DNA of 64,000 nucleotides from Pseudomonas frederiksbergensis (GCF_001874645.1 NZ_CP017886.1:4392501-4456500), one strand, 5' to 3'. Positions 19,791-28,838 are shown, counted from the stretch's first letter. Notes: generated by a model not told the origin, from the letters alone. Numbers and translations are program-made.

Positions 19791-20516
19791 GTGGAGCAAG
19801 AAGCCTGGCAGGTATTGATTGTCGAGGATGACCAGCGCCTGGCCGAGTTGACCCGTGAGTACCTCGAAAGCCACGGTCTGCGGGTCACCATCGAAGGCAA
19901 TGGAGCGCTGGCGGCGGCGCGGATTATCACCGAGCAACCGGACCTGGTGATCCTTGACCTGATGCTCCCCGGCGAAGACGGCCTGACGATTTGCCGCAAG
20001 GTTCGTGATCGCTACGACGGGCCGATCCTGATGCTCACTGCGCGCACTGACGACATGGACCAGATCCAGGGGCTGGACATGGGCGCCGACGATTACGTGT
20101 GCAAGCCGGTGCGTCCGCGTTTGCTGCTGGCGCGGGTCCAGGCCTTGCTGCGGCGTAGCGAGGCACCAGAGCCTGCGGCACCGGAAAAACTCCGTCGTTT
20201 GCAGTTTGGTCCGCTGGTGGTCGACAGCGCGCTGCGCGAGGCGTGGCTGCATGACAATGGCATCGAGTTGACCAGTGCCGAGTTTGATCTGCTCTGGCTG
20301 CTGGTGGCCAATGCCGGGCGGATTCTGTCCCGCGAGGAGATTTTCACGGCACTGCGCGGCATCGGTTATGACGGCCAGGACCGCTCGATCGATGTGCGCA
20401 TCTCGCGGATCCGGCCGAAGATCGGTGATGACCCGATCCATCCGCGATTGATCAAGACCATTCGCAGCAAGGGTTACCTGTTCGTTCCTGAAGCCTGCGT
20501 AGACCAGCCCCTGTGA
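19791..20516 (+). CDS. OmpR-family response regulator, RstA-like
   Basis: 241 residues: receiver domain (about 7-120) with acidic residues VEDD, phospho-acceptor Asp56 (VILDLMLPG) and Lys in CKPVRP, then a winged-helix DNA-binding domain (about 140-235; RSIDVRISRIRPKIG and RSKGYLF). The start is GTG with AAAGAGG upstream. Overlaps the kinase gene by four bases. The RstA name is by similarity of the pair and its place next to nrdA, as in other Pseudomonas. Confidence 0.9.
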   Translation: MEQEAWQVLIVEDDQRLAELTREYLESHGLRVTIEGNGALAAARIITEQPDLVILDLMLPGEDGLTICRKVRDRYDGPILMLTARTDDMDQIQGLDMGADDYVCKPVRPRLLLARVQALLRRSEAPEPAAPEKLRRLQFGPLVVDSALREAWLHDNGIELTSAEFDLLWLLVANAGRILSREEIFTALRGIGYDGQDRSIDVRISRIRPKIGDDPIHPRLIKTIRSKGYLFVPEACVDQPL

Positions 20517-22123
20517 ACTCGATCTTTCTGCGCATTTATGGCGGCATGTGCGCCGCGCTGATTTTGGTGGCGGTGCTCGGCGTACTGGCCTTGCACCTGC
20601 TCAATCAGGTGCGCAGCGAGCAATACCGCGAGCGCCTGGCCCACGGTACGTTTTCCTTGATGGCCGACAATCTGCAACCGATGAACGAGACCGAACGTCA
20701 TCGAGCGTTGGTGGTGTGGGAGCGTTTGCTGGGCATTCCCTTGAGCTTGCAGACCTTCGCCCAGACCGACCTCGACCTGAGCCAGCGTACGCGGATACTG
20801 CACGGCCAGGCGTTGGTGGAACAGACCGGCCCGCACGCAGCGAAGGTCTACCGGTTGGTCAGCGAGAAAGAACAGCTTGTTCTTACGGGGGAAGTTCAGC
20901 AGATCAGTGAGCAACTGGCGCGGGCGACCATTTATCTGTTGGCCGATGAGTTGGTGCGTTATCCGGTGGCCGAGCAGCCCAAGCGTCTTGAGGCGTTGAA
21001 GAAGGACAAGGGCTTCGGCTTCGAGCTGCAACTGATTACGGTCGATCAGGCGGACATGGACGAGGACCAGAGCCGTCGGGTCTCTGAAGGCGACACGGTG
21101 ATGGCGCTGGGCAAGGGCGGCGATTCGATCCGGGTGTTTGCGGGGATGGTCGGTACGCCCTGGGTGCTGGAAATCGGCCCCTTGTATCAGATGAACCCGT
21201 ACCCACCGGAGTGGCTGGTCTTGATCGCTGCGCTGGGTCTGAGCCTGATCGGGTTGATCGTTTATTTGCTGGTGCGCCAGTTGGAGCGCCGCTTGCGAGG
21301 TCTGGAGTCGGCCGCCACGCGGATCGCCAAAGGCAGCCTGGAAACCCGCGTGCCGGCACGTGGTGCGGATTCGGTGGGGCGATTGGCGGCGGCGTTCAAC
21401 GGCATGGCCGAGCACTTGCAGCAACTGCTGGCGATTCAACGGGAGCTGGTACGCGCGGTGTCCCATGAGCTGCGCACGCCTGTTGCGCGGTTGCGTTTTG
21501 GACTGGAGATGATCAGCACGGCGAGCACGCCACAAGCGCGGGAGAAGTACCTGGAGGGTATGGATCACGATATTCAGGACCTCGATGGCCTGGTGGACGA
21601 GATGCTCACGTATGCGCGGCTGGAGCAGGGATCGCCGGCGCTGAACTTCCAGCGCATCGACCTTGATGCCTTGGTCAATCAGGTGATCGGCGAACTGGCA
21701 CCATTACGCGCGAATGTGACGGTTCATCGCGGCCTGTGTCTGTCGGCTGCCGATTGCGATGGCGCCTGGGTCGAGGCTGAGCCGCGCTACCTGCATCGGG
21801 CGTTGCAGAATCTGGTGAGCAACGCTATGCGTCATGCCCAGTCCCAGGTGTCGATCAGTTACCAGGTGGGGCAGCAGCGTTGCCGCGTCGATGTTGAAGA
21901 CGATGGGCCGGGCGTGCCGGAAAATGCCTGGGAAAAGATCTTCACGCCATTTTTGCGTCTGGATGACAGCCGCACCCGGGCATCCGGGGGGCACGGCCTG
22001 GGGCTGTCTATCGTGCGTCGGATCGTTCACTGGCATGGCGGCCGGGCGTTGATCAGCAAGAGTAAAAGCCTTGGCGGGGCGTGTTTCAGTCTGAGCTGGC
22101 CACGTCATCAGGAAAAGCCCTGA
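20513..22123 (+). CDS. membrane sensor histidine kinase, RstB-like
   Basis: 536 residues. Membrane segments at about 9-31 and 235-255 flank a periplasmic sensor of about 200 residues. HAMP follows (about 256-308), then HisKA with His318 (VSHELRTP) and HATPase with N (NLVSNAMRHA), G1 (DDGPGVP) and G2 (GHGLGLSIV) boxes. The start is GTG inside the end of the upstream regulator gene, the only arrangement keeping the first membrane segment complete. Ends six bases from the convergent next gene. Confidence 0.92.
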   Translation: MNSIFLRIYGGMCAALILVAVLGVLALHLLNQVRSEQYRERLAHGTFSLMADNLQPMNETERHRALVVWERLLGIPLSLQTFAQTDLDLSQRTRILHGQALVEQTGPHAAKVYRLVSEKEQLVLTGEVQQISEQLARATIYLLADELVRYPVAEQPKRLEALKKDKGFGFELQLITVDQADMDEDQSRRVSEGDTVMALGKGGDSIRVFAGMVGTPWVLEIGPLYQMNPYPPEWLVLIAALGLSLIGLIVYLLVRQLERRLRGLESAATRIAKGSLETRVPARGADSVGRLAAAFNGMAEHLQQLLAIQRELVRAVSHELRTPVARLRFGLEMISTASTPQAREKYLEGMDHDIQDLDGLVDEMLTYARLEQGSPALNFQRIDLDALVNQVIGELAPLRANVTVHRGLCLSAADCDGAWVEAEPRYLHRALQNLVSNAMRHAQSQVSISYQVGQQRCRVDVEDDGPGVPENAWEKIFTPFLRLDDSRTRASGGHGLGLSIVRRIVHWHGGRALISKSKSLGGACFSLSWPRHQEKP

Positions 22124-22134
22124 AGCGCTTCAGG
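22119..22134. repeat. 16-bp palindrome across two convergent stop codons
   Basis: CCTGAAGCGCTTCAGG is a perfect palindrome covering the end of the kinase gene and the end of the opposing transferase gene. It could form a hairpin in both transcripts but lacks a T run. Confidence 0.5.
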
Positions 22135-22855
22135 CCTTGATGCTGACCAGGCTCAACAGGTGTCCATCGTGCACGCCAAATTGCGCATCCAGTTCCGTGC
22201 CGTAGTGCCATTCGTTGGAGAGGTCGGTCAACAAACGCAGGCGCACATGCCCGTTGTCGGTCCATTCCAGCACCTCGGCATGTTCGAAATAGAAGCGTTT
22301 TTGCACGATGGGGTAGAGCGCCTTGAACAGACTTTCCTTGACCGAGAAGGTCAGGGTCACCCAGAGCGCCAGTTGATCTTGACGGCCAGCGGCCATGCGT
22401 TCGAGCTCGGGCGGGGTCAGGATCTCTGCGGCCAGACGCTCGGCACGTTCGGCGTTAAGCAGGTTTTCCAGGTCCATGCCCAGGCCGCGCCAATGCGTCT
22501 TGCGCGCAACGATGGCTGCGGCGCGGCCGGTGCTGTGGGTGATCGAGCCACAGATATGCGCGGGCCACACGGGTGCACGGTCCTCGCCAATCGCTGGAAT
22601 GCAGTCCAGGCCCTCCAGTTGCTGCAAGGCGGCCCGGGCGCATACCCGTCCGGCGAGAAACTCGGCCTGACGTTTGGCGACCGAGCGTTGGATACTGGGA
22701 GGCGGTTCGATCGTGCTGCGCAGGAAGTCATCGAACGCCAGCAATGACGGATCGAAATGAGTGCTGAGCAGCACCGTGTCGGGTAGCACATCAGGCAACG
22801 GCCAGTGGGCGTCGAGCGGCGTGCAGCAGGCGGGAAGAGCGGGGGGTGGATTCAT
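22130..22855 (-). CDS. 4'-phosphopantetheinyl transferase (EntD/PcpS type)
   Basis: 241 residues, the size of PcpS of P. aeruginosa. The family signatures are present: GSITHSTGRAAA, a magnesium-binding GMDLE, and FSVKESLFKALYP. It transfers the phosphopantetheine arm from CoA to carrier proteins. In pseudomonads one such enzyme often serves both fatty acid synthesis and siderophore peptide synthetases, so it may be essential. Its stop lies six bases from the convergent rstB-like stop. Confidence 0.9.
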   Translation of the reverse strand: MNPPPALPACCTPLDAHWPLPDVLPDTVLLSTHFDPSLLAFDDFLRSTIEPPPSIQRSVAKRQAEFLAGRVCARAALQQLEGLDCIPAIGEDRAPVWPAHICGSITHSTGRAAAIVARKTHWRGLGMDLENLLNAERAERLAAEILTPPELERMAAGRQDQLALWVTLTFSVKESLFKALYPIVQKRFYFEHAEVLEWTDNGHVRLRLLTDLSNEWHYGTELDAQFGVHDGHLLSLVSIKA

Positions 22856-22912
22856 ACCGGCATTTTGCCGGGTTGCCCAAGAGCTGGATAGCCTCGGTTA
22901 AACCTGTACATC

Positions 22913-23006
22913 GTAGGAGCTGCCGCAGGCTGCGATCTTTTCAGCAGACGATGGAGTCTTGGGACGCTGCAAAGATCAAAAGATCGCAGGCTTCGCCAGC
23001 TCCTAC
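22913..23006. repeat. REP pair (BIME)
   Basis: GTAGGAGCTGCCGCAGG... at 22913 and ...GGCTTCGCCAGCTCCTAC ending at 23006, in inverted orientation. The second unit has a CAGG change in its stem. Lies between the transferase gene start and the end of the hydrolase gene, both on the minus strand. Confidence 0.9.
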
Positions 23007-23034
23007 ATGGGGCAGGCCAGTTGTAGATAGTTGA

Positions 23035-23826
23035 TCAACCAAAGATTTTTTTGAAGAACACCCGCATATCCGCCCACGAGCTTTCATCGGCGACTTTGTT
23101 GTAGCCGATGTCCGGGCCGCCGTGGTCGCCGTGGCTCAGGCGATCAGCGTCCGGATTGCTGAAACCATGCTTGGCCCCTTCCAGGCTGACGAACTTATAG
23201 TCGACGCCAGCCTTGTCCATTTCGGTTTTGAACGCTGCCACCTGATCCGCGGTGACCATGCTGTCCAGCGCGCCGTGTTCTACCAGTAGCTTGGCCTTGA
23301 CGCTGCCGGGCGTCGCCGGAGTGCTGGTCGCCAATGCGCCGTGAAAACTCACCACACCCGCCAGCGGTGCCCCTTGGCGTGCCGCATCGAGAACGATCTT
23401 GCCGCCGAAGCAGTAGCCGATGGCTGCGAGTTTGTTCGGGTCGGTCTGCGGTTGCTTCTTGAGCAAATCAAGCCCGGCATTGAAGCGAGCACTGGCCGTG
23501 GCACTGTTTTTTAACGCTTGCTCCATGAACGCCATGGCATCGTTCGGGTGTTCGGTGTTTTTTCCATCGCCATACATATCGATTGCCAGTGCGCTGTAAC
23601 CCAGCCCGGCGAGGTCACGAGCCCGGCGCTTGGCGTAGTTGTTGAGTCCCCAGAATTCATGGACCACCACGACGCCCGGGCGAGCCCCCTGAATGCTGTC
23701 GTCATAGGCGTAATAGCCGATCATTTCAGTCCCGTCGGCACTCTTGTAAGGGATCTCCTGAGTCTTGATTGCCGCTTGGCCGAGGCCGCTCAGGGCAAGT
23801 AAAACGAGTGCGATCACTACGCGCAT
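23035..23826 (-). CDS. secreted dienelactone hydrolase family protein
   Basis: 263 residues. A clear signal peptide (VVIALVLLALSGLGQA) indicates periplasmic export. The alpha/beta hydrolase core has the nucleophile motif IGYCFGGK (Cys in place of Ser, as in dienelactone hydrolase), an Asp region (LVEHGALDSMV) and a catalytic His in GAKHGFSN. The natural substrate is unknown; most relatives are not true dienelactone hydrolases. AAAGGAG lies upstream of the ATG. Divergent from phoP, with three GTTCAG hexamers immediately upstream. Confidence 0.85.
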   Translation of the reverse strand: MRVVIALVLLALSGLGQAAIKTQEIPYKSADGTEMIGYYAYDDSIQGARPGVVVVHEFWGLNNYAKRRARDLAGLGYSALAIDMYGDGKNTEHPNDAMAFMEQALKNSATASARFNAGLDLLKKQPQTDPNKLAAIGYCFGGKIVLDAARQGAPLAGVVSFHGALATSTPATPGSVKAKLLVEHGALDSMVTADQVAAFKTEMDKAGVDYKFVSLEGAKHGFSNPDADRLSHGDHGGPDIGYNKVADESSWADMRVFFKKIFG

Positions 23827-23848
23827 GGTTGATGCTCCTTTAAAACAC

Positions 23849-23888
23849 GTTCAGACAGCCTAGTCGATCCTGTTCAGTCCGAGTTCAG
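23849..23888. promoter_or_regulatory. three GTTCAG hexamers, candidate PhoP boxes
   Basis: GTTCAG occurs at 23849, 23872 and 23883, all on the plus strand. The last two are spaced 11 bases start to start, the one-turn spacing of tandem PhoP sites. They lie 22-62 bases before the hydrolase gene start and about 180-215 bases before phoP, so they could serve either gene. Confidence 0.55.
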
Positions 23889-24065
23889 CGGGTTGTGGTT
23901 AACCTACAGTCACAACTGTGGTATCGGTTACTTCGTCAGTGTTGTCCGGGATGATGCAGCAGGTTTCGCCAAACACCTTGGTTGAACCGGGTTACCGTTA
24001 CTGGCGTATTTGCAATCGAGGTGCGAGGTGCCTGTGGAGACGTTGATTTTGCCTGGGAGAGCGTT

Positions 24066-24743
24066 ATGAAACTGCTGGTCGTCGAAGACGAAGCGCTGCT
24101 GCGTCATCACCTGCAAACCCGCCTGACCGACAATGGCCACGTGGTCGAGTCCGTGGCCAACGCCGAAGAGGCCTTGTACCAGACCGGGCAATTCAACCAT
24201 GACCTGGCGGTGATCGACCTCGGTCTGCCGGGCATGGGGGGGCTGGACCTGATTCGTCAACTGCGTGCGCAAGGCAAGACCTTTCCGATCCTGATCCTGA
24301 CCGCGCGCGGCAACTGGCAGGACAAGGTCGAAGGCCTGGCCGCCGGTGCCGATGATTATGTGGTCAAGCCGTTCCAGTTCGAAGAGCTGGACGCGCGCCT
24401 GAACGCCTTGCTGCGCCGCTCCAGCGGTTTTACCCAGTCAACCATCATTGCCGGGCCGTTAGTACTGGACCTCAATCGCAAGCAGGCGACCCTTGACGAG
24501 CAGCCGCTGGCATTGACCGCTTATGAGTACCGGATCCTCGAATACCTGATGCGTCATCACCAGCAGGTGGTCGCCAAGGACCGTTTGATGGAACAGCTCT
24601 ATCCGGACGACGACGAGCGTGATCCAAACGTGATCGAAGTGCTGGTCGGCCGCCTGCGGCGCAAGCTTGAAGGGCCGACCGGCTTCAAGCCGATCGATAC
24701 CGTGCGTGGTCTGGGCTACCTGTTCAATGAGCGCTGCCGGTGA
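24066..24743 (+). CDS. phoP: response regulator PhoP
   Basis: 225 residues: receiver domain with VVEDE, phospho-acceptor Asp51 (LAVIDLGLPG) and Lys in VVKPFQ, then a winged helix (about 128-222; DPNVIEVLVGRLRRKL). Overlaps phoQ by four bases. The start at 24066 begins the receiver fold exactly; a frame extending to 23982 has no such support. PhoPQ responds to low magnesium and cationic peptides and controls lipid A changes. The usual upstream partner oprH is absent. Confidence 0.92.
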   Translation: MKLLVVEDEALLRHHLQTRLTDNGHVVESVANAEEALYQTGQFNHDLAVIDLGLPGMGGLDLIRQLRAQGKTFPILILTARGNWQDKVEGLAAGADDYVVKPFQFEELDARLNALLRRSSGFTQSTIIAGPLVLDLNRKQATLDEQPLALTAYEYRILEYLMRHHQQVVAKDRLMEQLYPDDDERDPNVIEVLVGRLRRKLEGPTGFKPIDTVRGLGYLFNERCR

Positions 24744-26086
24744 TTCGATCGCTTCGTCTGCGCCTGATGCTCGCTGCCACGACGCTGGCGGTGCTGTTCA
24801 TGCTGGCGTTGTTGCCAGCGATGCAGGGCGCGTTCAGCCTGGCGCTGCAAGATTCGATCAAGCAGCGCCTGGCCTCGGATGTCACCACGCTGATTTCTGC
24901 TGCGCGGGTTGAAAACAACCGATTGCTGATGCCCACGCAGTTGCCGGACGAGCTCTTGAACCTCACCGACAGTCGCCTGCTGGGCTACATCTATGATCGC
25001 GAAGGTCATCTGGTCTGGCGCTCGCGGGCGACTCATGAAGAAGACATCAGTTACCGGCCGCGTTACGACGGACACGGCGATCAATTCGCCCGGATTCGTG
25101 AGACCAACGGTCAGGAATTCTTCGTCTATGACGTTGAGGTCAAGCTGCTCGGCGGCAAAAGCGCAGCCTTCAGTATTGTCGCGCTGCAGCCGGTGCGTGA
25201 GTATGAGCAGACACTCGACGGCCTGCGGGAAAATCTCTATCTGGGGTTTGGCGCCGCGTTGGTGGTGTTGCTGTCGCTGCTGTGGATCGGCCTGACCTGG
25301 GGTTTGCAGGCATTAAAACGCTTGAGCCAGGAACTGGACCAGATCGAGAACGGCGCTCTTGAAAGCCTCAGTGAAGAACACCCTAGCGAACTGTTGCGCC
25401 TGACCGGCTCCCTCAACCGTTTGCTGCGCAGCGAGCGTGAACAGCGCAGTCGCTACCGCGACTCTCTGGATGATCTGGCCCACAGCCTGAAAACCCCGTT
25501 GGCGGTATTGCAAGGGGTCAGTGAAGACATGGCCCAGCGACCGGAAGATCGGGAGCAGGCGTGGGTGCTGCAATCGCAGATCGAGCGCATGAGCCAACAG
25601 ATCAGCTATCAGTTGCAGCGCGCGAGCTTGCGTAAAAGCGGTCTGGTGCGCCACCAGGTGCGGTTGCGGCCGGTGCTGCAAAGCCTTTGCGATACGCTGG
25701 ATAAGGTCTATCGCGACAAGCAGGTACGGACCTCATTCGACCTGCCGAACCCGTGCTACGTGCCGATCGAGCAGGGCGCCTTGCTGGAAATGCTTGGCAA
25801 CCTGCTGGAGAACGCCTATCGCCTGTGCTTGGGCGAAGTGCGAATCAGCCTGCGGCAAACCATGAGTGGTGTTGAGCTGTGTATCGAAGATGACGGCCCG
25901 GGTGTGCCGCCGGATCAACGTGCGCGGATTCTTCAGCGCGGCGAACGGCTGGACCGCCAGCACCCGGGACAGGGCATCGGCCTTGCGGTGGTCAAGGACA
26001 TTATCGAGAGCTACGGTGCACAGTTGACCCTGGGGGACTCAGCCTTGGGTGGTGCGGTATTCCGGATTCATTTCCCGACGGTGTGA
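24740..26086 (+). CDS. phoQ: sensor histidine kinase PhoQ
   Basis: 448 residues. Membrane segments at about 8-28 and 166-188 flank a periplasmic PhoQ-type sensor; HAMP follows, then His248 in DLAHSLKTPL, N-box NLLENAYR, G1 EDDGPGVPP and G2 GQGIGLAVV. The start is GTG overlapping the phoP stop. The HSLKTP form of the H-box is characteristic of PhoQ. Magnesium limitation activates the homologous P. aeruginosa kinase pathway. Confidence 0.92.
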   Translation: MIRSLRLRLMLAATTLAVLFMLALLPAMQGAFSLALQDSIKQRLASDVTTLISAARVENNRLLMPTQLPDELLNLTDSRLLGYIYDREGHLVWRSRATHEEDISYRPRYDGHGDQFARIRETNGQEFFVYDVEVKLLGGKSAAFSIVALQPVREYEQTLDGLRENLYLGFGAALVVLLSLLWIGLTWGLQALKRLSQELDQIENGALESLSEEHPSELLRLTGSLNRLLRSEREQRSRYRDSLDDLAHSLKTPLAVLQGVSEDMAQRPEDREQAWVLQSQIERMSQQISYQLQRASLRKSGLVRHQVRLRPVLQSLCDTLDKVYRDKQVRTSFDLPNPCYVPIEQGALLEMLGNLLENAYRLCLGEVRISLRQTMSGVELCIEDDGPGVPPDQRARILQRGERLDRQHPGQGIGLAVVKDIIESYGAQLTLGDSALGGAVFRIHFPTV

Positions 26087-26097
26087 GATAGGGGCTC

Positions 26098-26130
26098 GAA
26101 AAGATCGCAGCCTGCGATCGTTTGATCTTA
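26098..26130. repeat. collapsed REP element
   Basis: GAAAAGATCGCAGCCTGC runs directly into GATCGTTTGATCTT. This reads as a BIME whose central part, including both GGCAGCTCCTAC arms and the spacer, has been deleted. It overlaps the stop codon of the AraC-type gene by three bases. Confidence 0.65.
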
Positions 26131-27126
26131 ATTCTCCTGTGCGCGATAGGCGCCGGGCGTCAATCCCGTCCACTTCTTGAACGCCCGGTGAAACGCCGAC
26201 GGTTCGGAAAAGCCCAGCTGTTCGGCGATCTGTTGCAACGACAGATCGGCACGGCTCAGGTGATATATCGCGATGTCACGGCGCAACTGGTCCTTCAATT
26301 CCTGAAAGCTCGAGCCCTCTTCACGCAAGTGTCGACGCAAGGTCTGCGGACTGATGTGCAGGTGGGCGGCAACCGCTTCAAGGTCTGGCCAGCGCGCACT
26401 GTCGCGGCTGAGCAGGCGTCGTAACTGGCTGCTGAGGCTGTCGCCGTCATCCGGACGCGACAGCAGATCGGCGGGCGAGCGATCGAGGAAATGCTTGAGG
26501 GTTCGTTCGTCCTGCAACAACGGCATGTGCAGGTAACGGCTGTGAAACAACAGACTGCTGTGCCCGGCCGAGAACACCAGCGGACAGGGGAACAACAGGT
26601 CGTACTCGGCACTGTGCCCGGGTTTTGGGTAGCTGAAACAGGCCTGCTCAAGGCGAATGCGTTGACCGATCAGCCAACTGCCCAGTCGATGCCAGATCAC
26701 CAGCTGACATTCGCTGAAAAAGTGATCCGGGTCCCACAGCTGAGAATCATCCAGGCTCAAACGAACCATTTCACCTTCGCGGGTCAGGGTCAGGCGCGGA
26801 GTGTCGGGGAATAGGCTATAAAATAATAAGCCGCGACTGAGTGCTTTCTCGAGGGTGCGGCAGTGAATCAAGGCATGGCACATCATGGCAAAAGTGCCGC
26901 GTTTGCTTGGGCCGTGGGCAAAGCCCAGGTATTCATCATCCAGCGCTTGCCAGAGCCCTTGCAGCAGGCCGGTGAACTGTTCAGGTGCGATCCTTGCGCG
27001 AGGTTCGTCGAGCCATTCGGCGCTGATCCCCAACTGCTGCAACAGAACCAAATAGTCATAGCCGCGTCGGCGTGCGCCACCGAGGGCCGCACGAGCAAAA
27101 TGACTGGCGATGGTACGTTCGCGCAT
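26128..27126 (-). CDS. AraC-family regulator with arabinose-binding-like N-terminal domain
   Basis: 332 residues. The N-terminal domain (about 15-200) is of the OruR/ArgR-type associated with this subfamily; two helix-turn-helix motifs lie at about 235-330 (VAAHLHISPQTLRRHL and IAEQLGFSEPSAFHRAFKKW). Divergent from dctA, with which it shares a 336-base intergenic region rich in GGCGGAT repeats. The start at 27126 is taken as the first ATG inside the conserved frame. Its ligand and target are unknown; dctA or itself are candidates by position. Confidence 0.87.
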   Translation of the reverse strand: MRERTIASHFARAALGGARRRGYDYLVLLQQLGISAEWLDEPRARIAPEQFTGLLQGLWQALDDEYLGFAHGPSKRGTFAMMCHALIHCRTLEKALSRGLLFYSLFPDTPRLTLTREGEMVRLSLDDSQLWDPDHFFSECQLVIWHRLGSWLIGQRIRLEQACFSYPKPGHSAEYDLLFPCPLVFSAGHSSLLFHSRYLHMPLLQDERTLKHFLDRSPADLLSRPDDGDSLSSQLRRLLSRDSARWPDLEAVAAHLHISPQTLRRHLREEGSSFQELKDQLRRDIAIYHLSRADLSLQQIAEQLGFSEPSAFHRAFKKWTGLTPGAYRAQEN

Positions 27127-27150
27127 TGGGGTCTGGTCCGTCCATTGAGT

Positions 27151-27239
27151 GGCGGATCTTAGCCACCGCCTCGTGGCGGGACAAGGCGGATATCCGCCAA
27201 ATTGCAGGACGAGAGCCGGTCGGTGGGCGGGAATCCGCC
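27151..27239. promoter_or_regulatory. GGCGGAT repeat cluster
   Basis: GGCGGAT occurs at 27151 and 27185 and inverted (ATCCGCC) at 27192 and 27233. The middle two form the perfect 14-bp palindrome GGCGGATATCCGCC. The cluster directly precedes the AraC-type gene and lies 80-165 bases upstream of the dctA sigma-54 promoter. Confidence 0.45.
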
Positions 27240-27316
27240 ATCTCGGTCGGGTGATCAAGGCATGAAGGGACCCCGCAAGCCCTTATGGCAAAAGGCTTTT
27301 GGGCGATTTGGCAAAG

Positions 27317-27333
27317 GTGGCACGGGCTTTGCG
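27317..27333 (+). promoter_or_regulatory. sigma-54 promoter of dctA
   Basis: GTGGCACGGGCTTTGCG has TGGCAC-N5-TTGC with correct GG-N10-GC spacing. dctA is a classical RpoN target activated by DctD in other bacteria. Expected start near 27344, giving a leader of about 120 bases. Confidence 0.8.
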
Positions 27334-27462
27334 ATAAGGGCGATAGGTCTGCCAGCGCGCAGCTCGACAAAACAAATCCCTCCGGTGCAGGAGGGTTCGC
27401 ACTTTAGGTGTCGCCTGCGTCAGATGGATGATTGCAGCGCGGTGCTCTTGAGGAACTTTGCA

Positions 27463-28797
27463 ATGACGACTCGTCAGCCACTGTACAAATCCCTGTATTT
27501 TCAGGTGATCGTTGCCATCGCTATCGGCATCCTGCTCGGTCACTTCTACCCGCAGACCGGTGTGGCGCTCAAGCCGCTGGGTGACGGGTTCATCAAACTG
27601 ATCAAAATGGTCATCGCACCGATCATCTTCTGCACCGTCGTCAGCGGTATTGCTGGCATGCAGAACATGAAATCGGTCGGCAAGACCGGCGGTTACGCGC
27701 TGCTGTACTTCGAAATCGTTTCGACCATCGCATTGCTGGTGGGGCTGGTGGTGGTCAACATCGTGCAACCCGGTAACGGCATGCACATCGATGCCAGCAC
27801 CCTGGATGCCTCCAAGGTTGCTGCCTATGTAGCGGCCGGTGCTGATCAAAGCGTCGTTGGCTTCATTCTGAACATCATCCCGACCACCATCGTCGGTGCG
27901 TTTGCCAACGGCGATATCCTGCAAGTGCTGATGTTCTCGGTGATCTTCGGTTTCGCCCTGCATCGCCTGGGCTCCTATGGCAAGCCGATCCTGGACTTCA
28001 TCGATCGCTTCGCCCACGTGATGTTCAACATCATCAACATGATCATGAAGCTCGCGCCAATCGGTGCCCTGGGCGCCATGGCCTTCACCATCGGTGCCTA
28101 CGGCGTTGGCTCGCTGGTGCAACTGGGTCAGTTGATGGCGTGCTTCTACATCACTTGCATCCTGTTCATTCTGATTGTGCTGGGCAGCATCGCGCGCGCT
28201 CACGGTTTCAGCGTGCTGAAGGTGATTCGCTACATCCGTGAAGAGTTGCTGATCGTGTTGGGTACTTCCTCTTCGGAATCGGTACTGCCACGCATGCTGA
28301 TCAAAATGGAGCGTCTGGGCGCGAAGAAATCCGTTGTAGGTCTGGTGATCCCGACCGGTTACTCGTTCAACCTGGACGGTACTGCCATCTACCTGACCAT
28401 GGCTGCGGTGTTCATTGCTCAGGCGACTGACACCCACATGGACATCACCCACCAGATCACCTTGCTGGTCGTGCTGCTGCTGTCTTCCAAAGGCGCCGCC
28501 GGTGTGACCGGTAGCGGCTTCATCGTGCTGGCCGCCACCCTGTCGGCGGTCGGTCATTTGCCGGTTGCCGGTCTGGCGCTGATTCTGGGTATCGACCGCT
28601 TCATGTCCGAAGCCCGCGCCCTCACCAACCTGGTGGGTAACGCGGTTGCCACCCTGGTCGTGGCCAAGTGGGTCAAGGAGCTGGACGTCGACCAGATGCA
28701 CGCGGAACTGGCTTCCGGCGGTCGTGCAATCACCACCACGCATGGAGAAGACGATGTGCATGAGGCTGAAAGCCCAGCCCCGACATCGGTGAAGTAA
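27463..28797 (+). CDS. dctA: C4-dicarboxylate transporter DctA
   Basis: 444 residues, a sodium/proton:dicarboxylate symporter of the SLC1 fold. Family motifs are clear: the serine-rich re-entrant loop [12 protein letters not shown], the [12 protein letters not shown] segment and the [10 protein letters not shown] second hairpin, plus substrate-binding Asp/Arg in [18 protein letters not shown]. It imports succinate, fumarate and malate across the inner membrane. The start at 27463 follows GAGGAA by 7 bases. The longer frame from 27202 would include the sigma-54 promoter and is rejected. A terminator follows. Confidence 0.96.
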   Translation: MTTRQPLYKSLYFQVIVAIAIGILLGHFYPQTGVALKPLGDGFIKLIKMVIAPIIFCTVVSGIAGMQNMKSVGKTGGYALLYFEIVSTIALLVGLVVVNIVQPGNGMHIDASTLDASKVAAYVAAGADQSVVGFILNIIPTTIVGAFANGDILQVLMFSVIFGFALHRLGSYGKPILDFIDRFAHVMFNIINMIMKLAPIGALGAMAFTIGAYGVGSLVQLGQLMACFYITCILFILIVLGSIARAHGFSVLKVIRYIREELLIVLGTSSSESVLPRMLIKMERLGAKKSVVGLVIPTGYSFNLDGTAIYLTMAAVFIAQATDTHMDITHQITLLVVLLLSSKGAAGVTGSGFIVLAATLSAVGHLPVAGLALILGIDRFMSEARALTNLVGNAVATLVVAKWVKELDVDQMHAELASGGRAITTTHGEDDVHEAESPAPTSVK

Positions 28798-28812
28798 TTC
28801 ATCGAGTTGATG

Positions 28813-28838
28813 AAAAACCCGCTTCGGCGGGTTTTTTA
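28813..28838 (+). terminator. dctA terminator
   Basis: AAAACCCGC-ttcg-GCGGGTTTTTT: a short stem with a stable tetraloop and T run, 15 bases after the stop. Confidence 0.92.

Larger units (their letters stand above)
27127..27462. other. intergenic region between the AraC gene and dctA
   Basis: Holds four GGCGGAT heptamers, a sigma-54 promoter for dctA, and near 27370 a small hairpin CCCTCC-ggtgca-GGAGGG in the dctA leader. No protein gene is visible. Confidence 0.6.

Noticed and set aside
27283-28761. A 492-codon open frame antisense to dctA
   Set aside because: DctA is intact on the other strand; the antisense product is very rich in His, Gln and Asp, typical of shadow frames.
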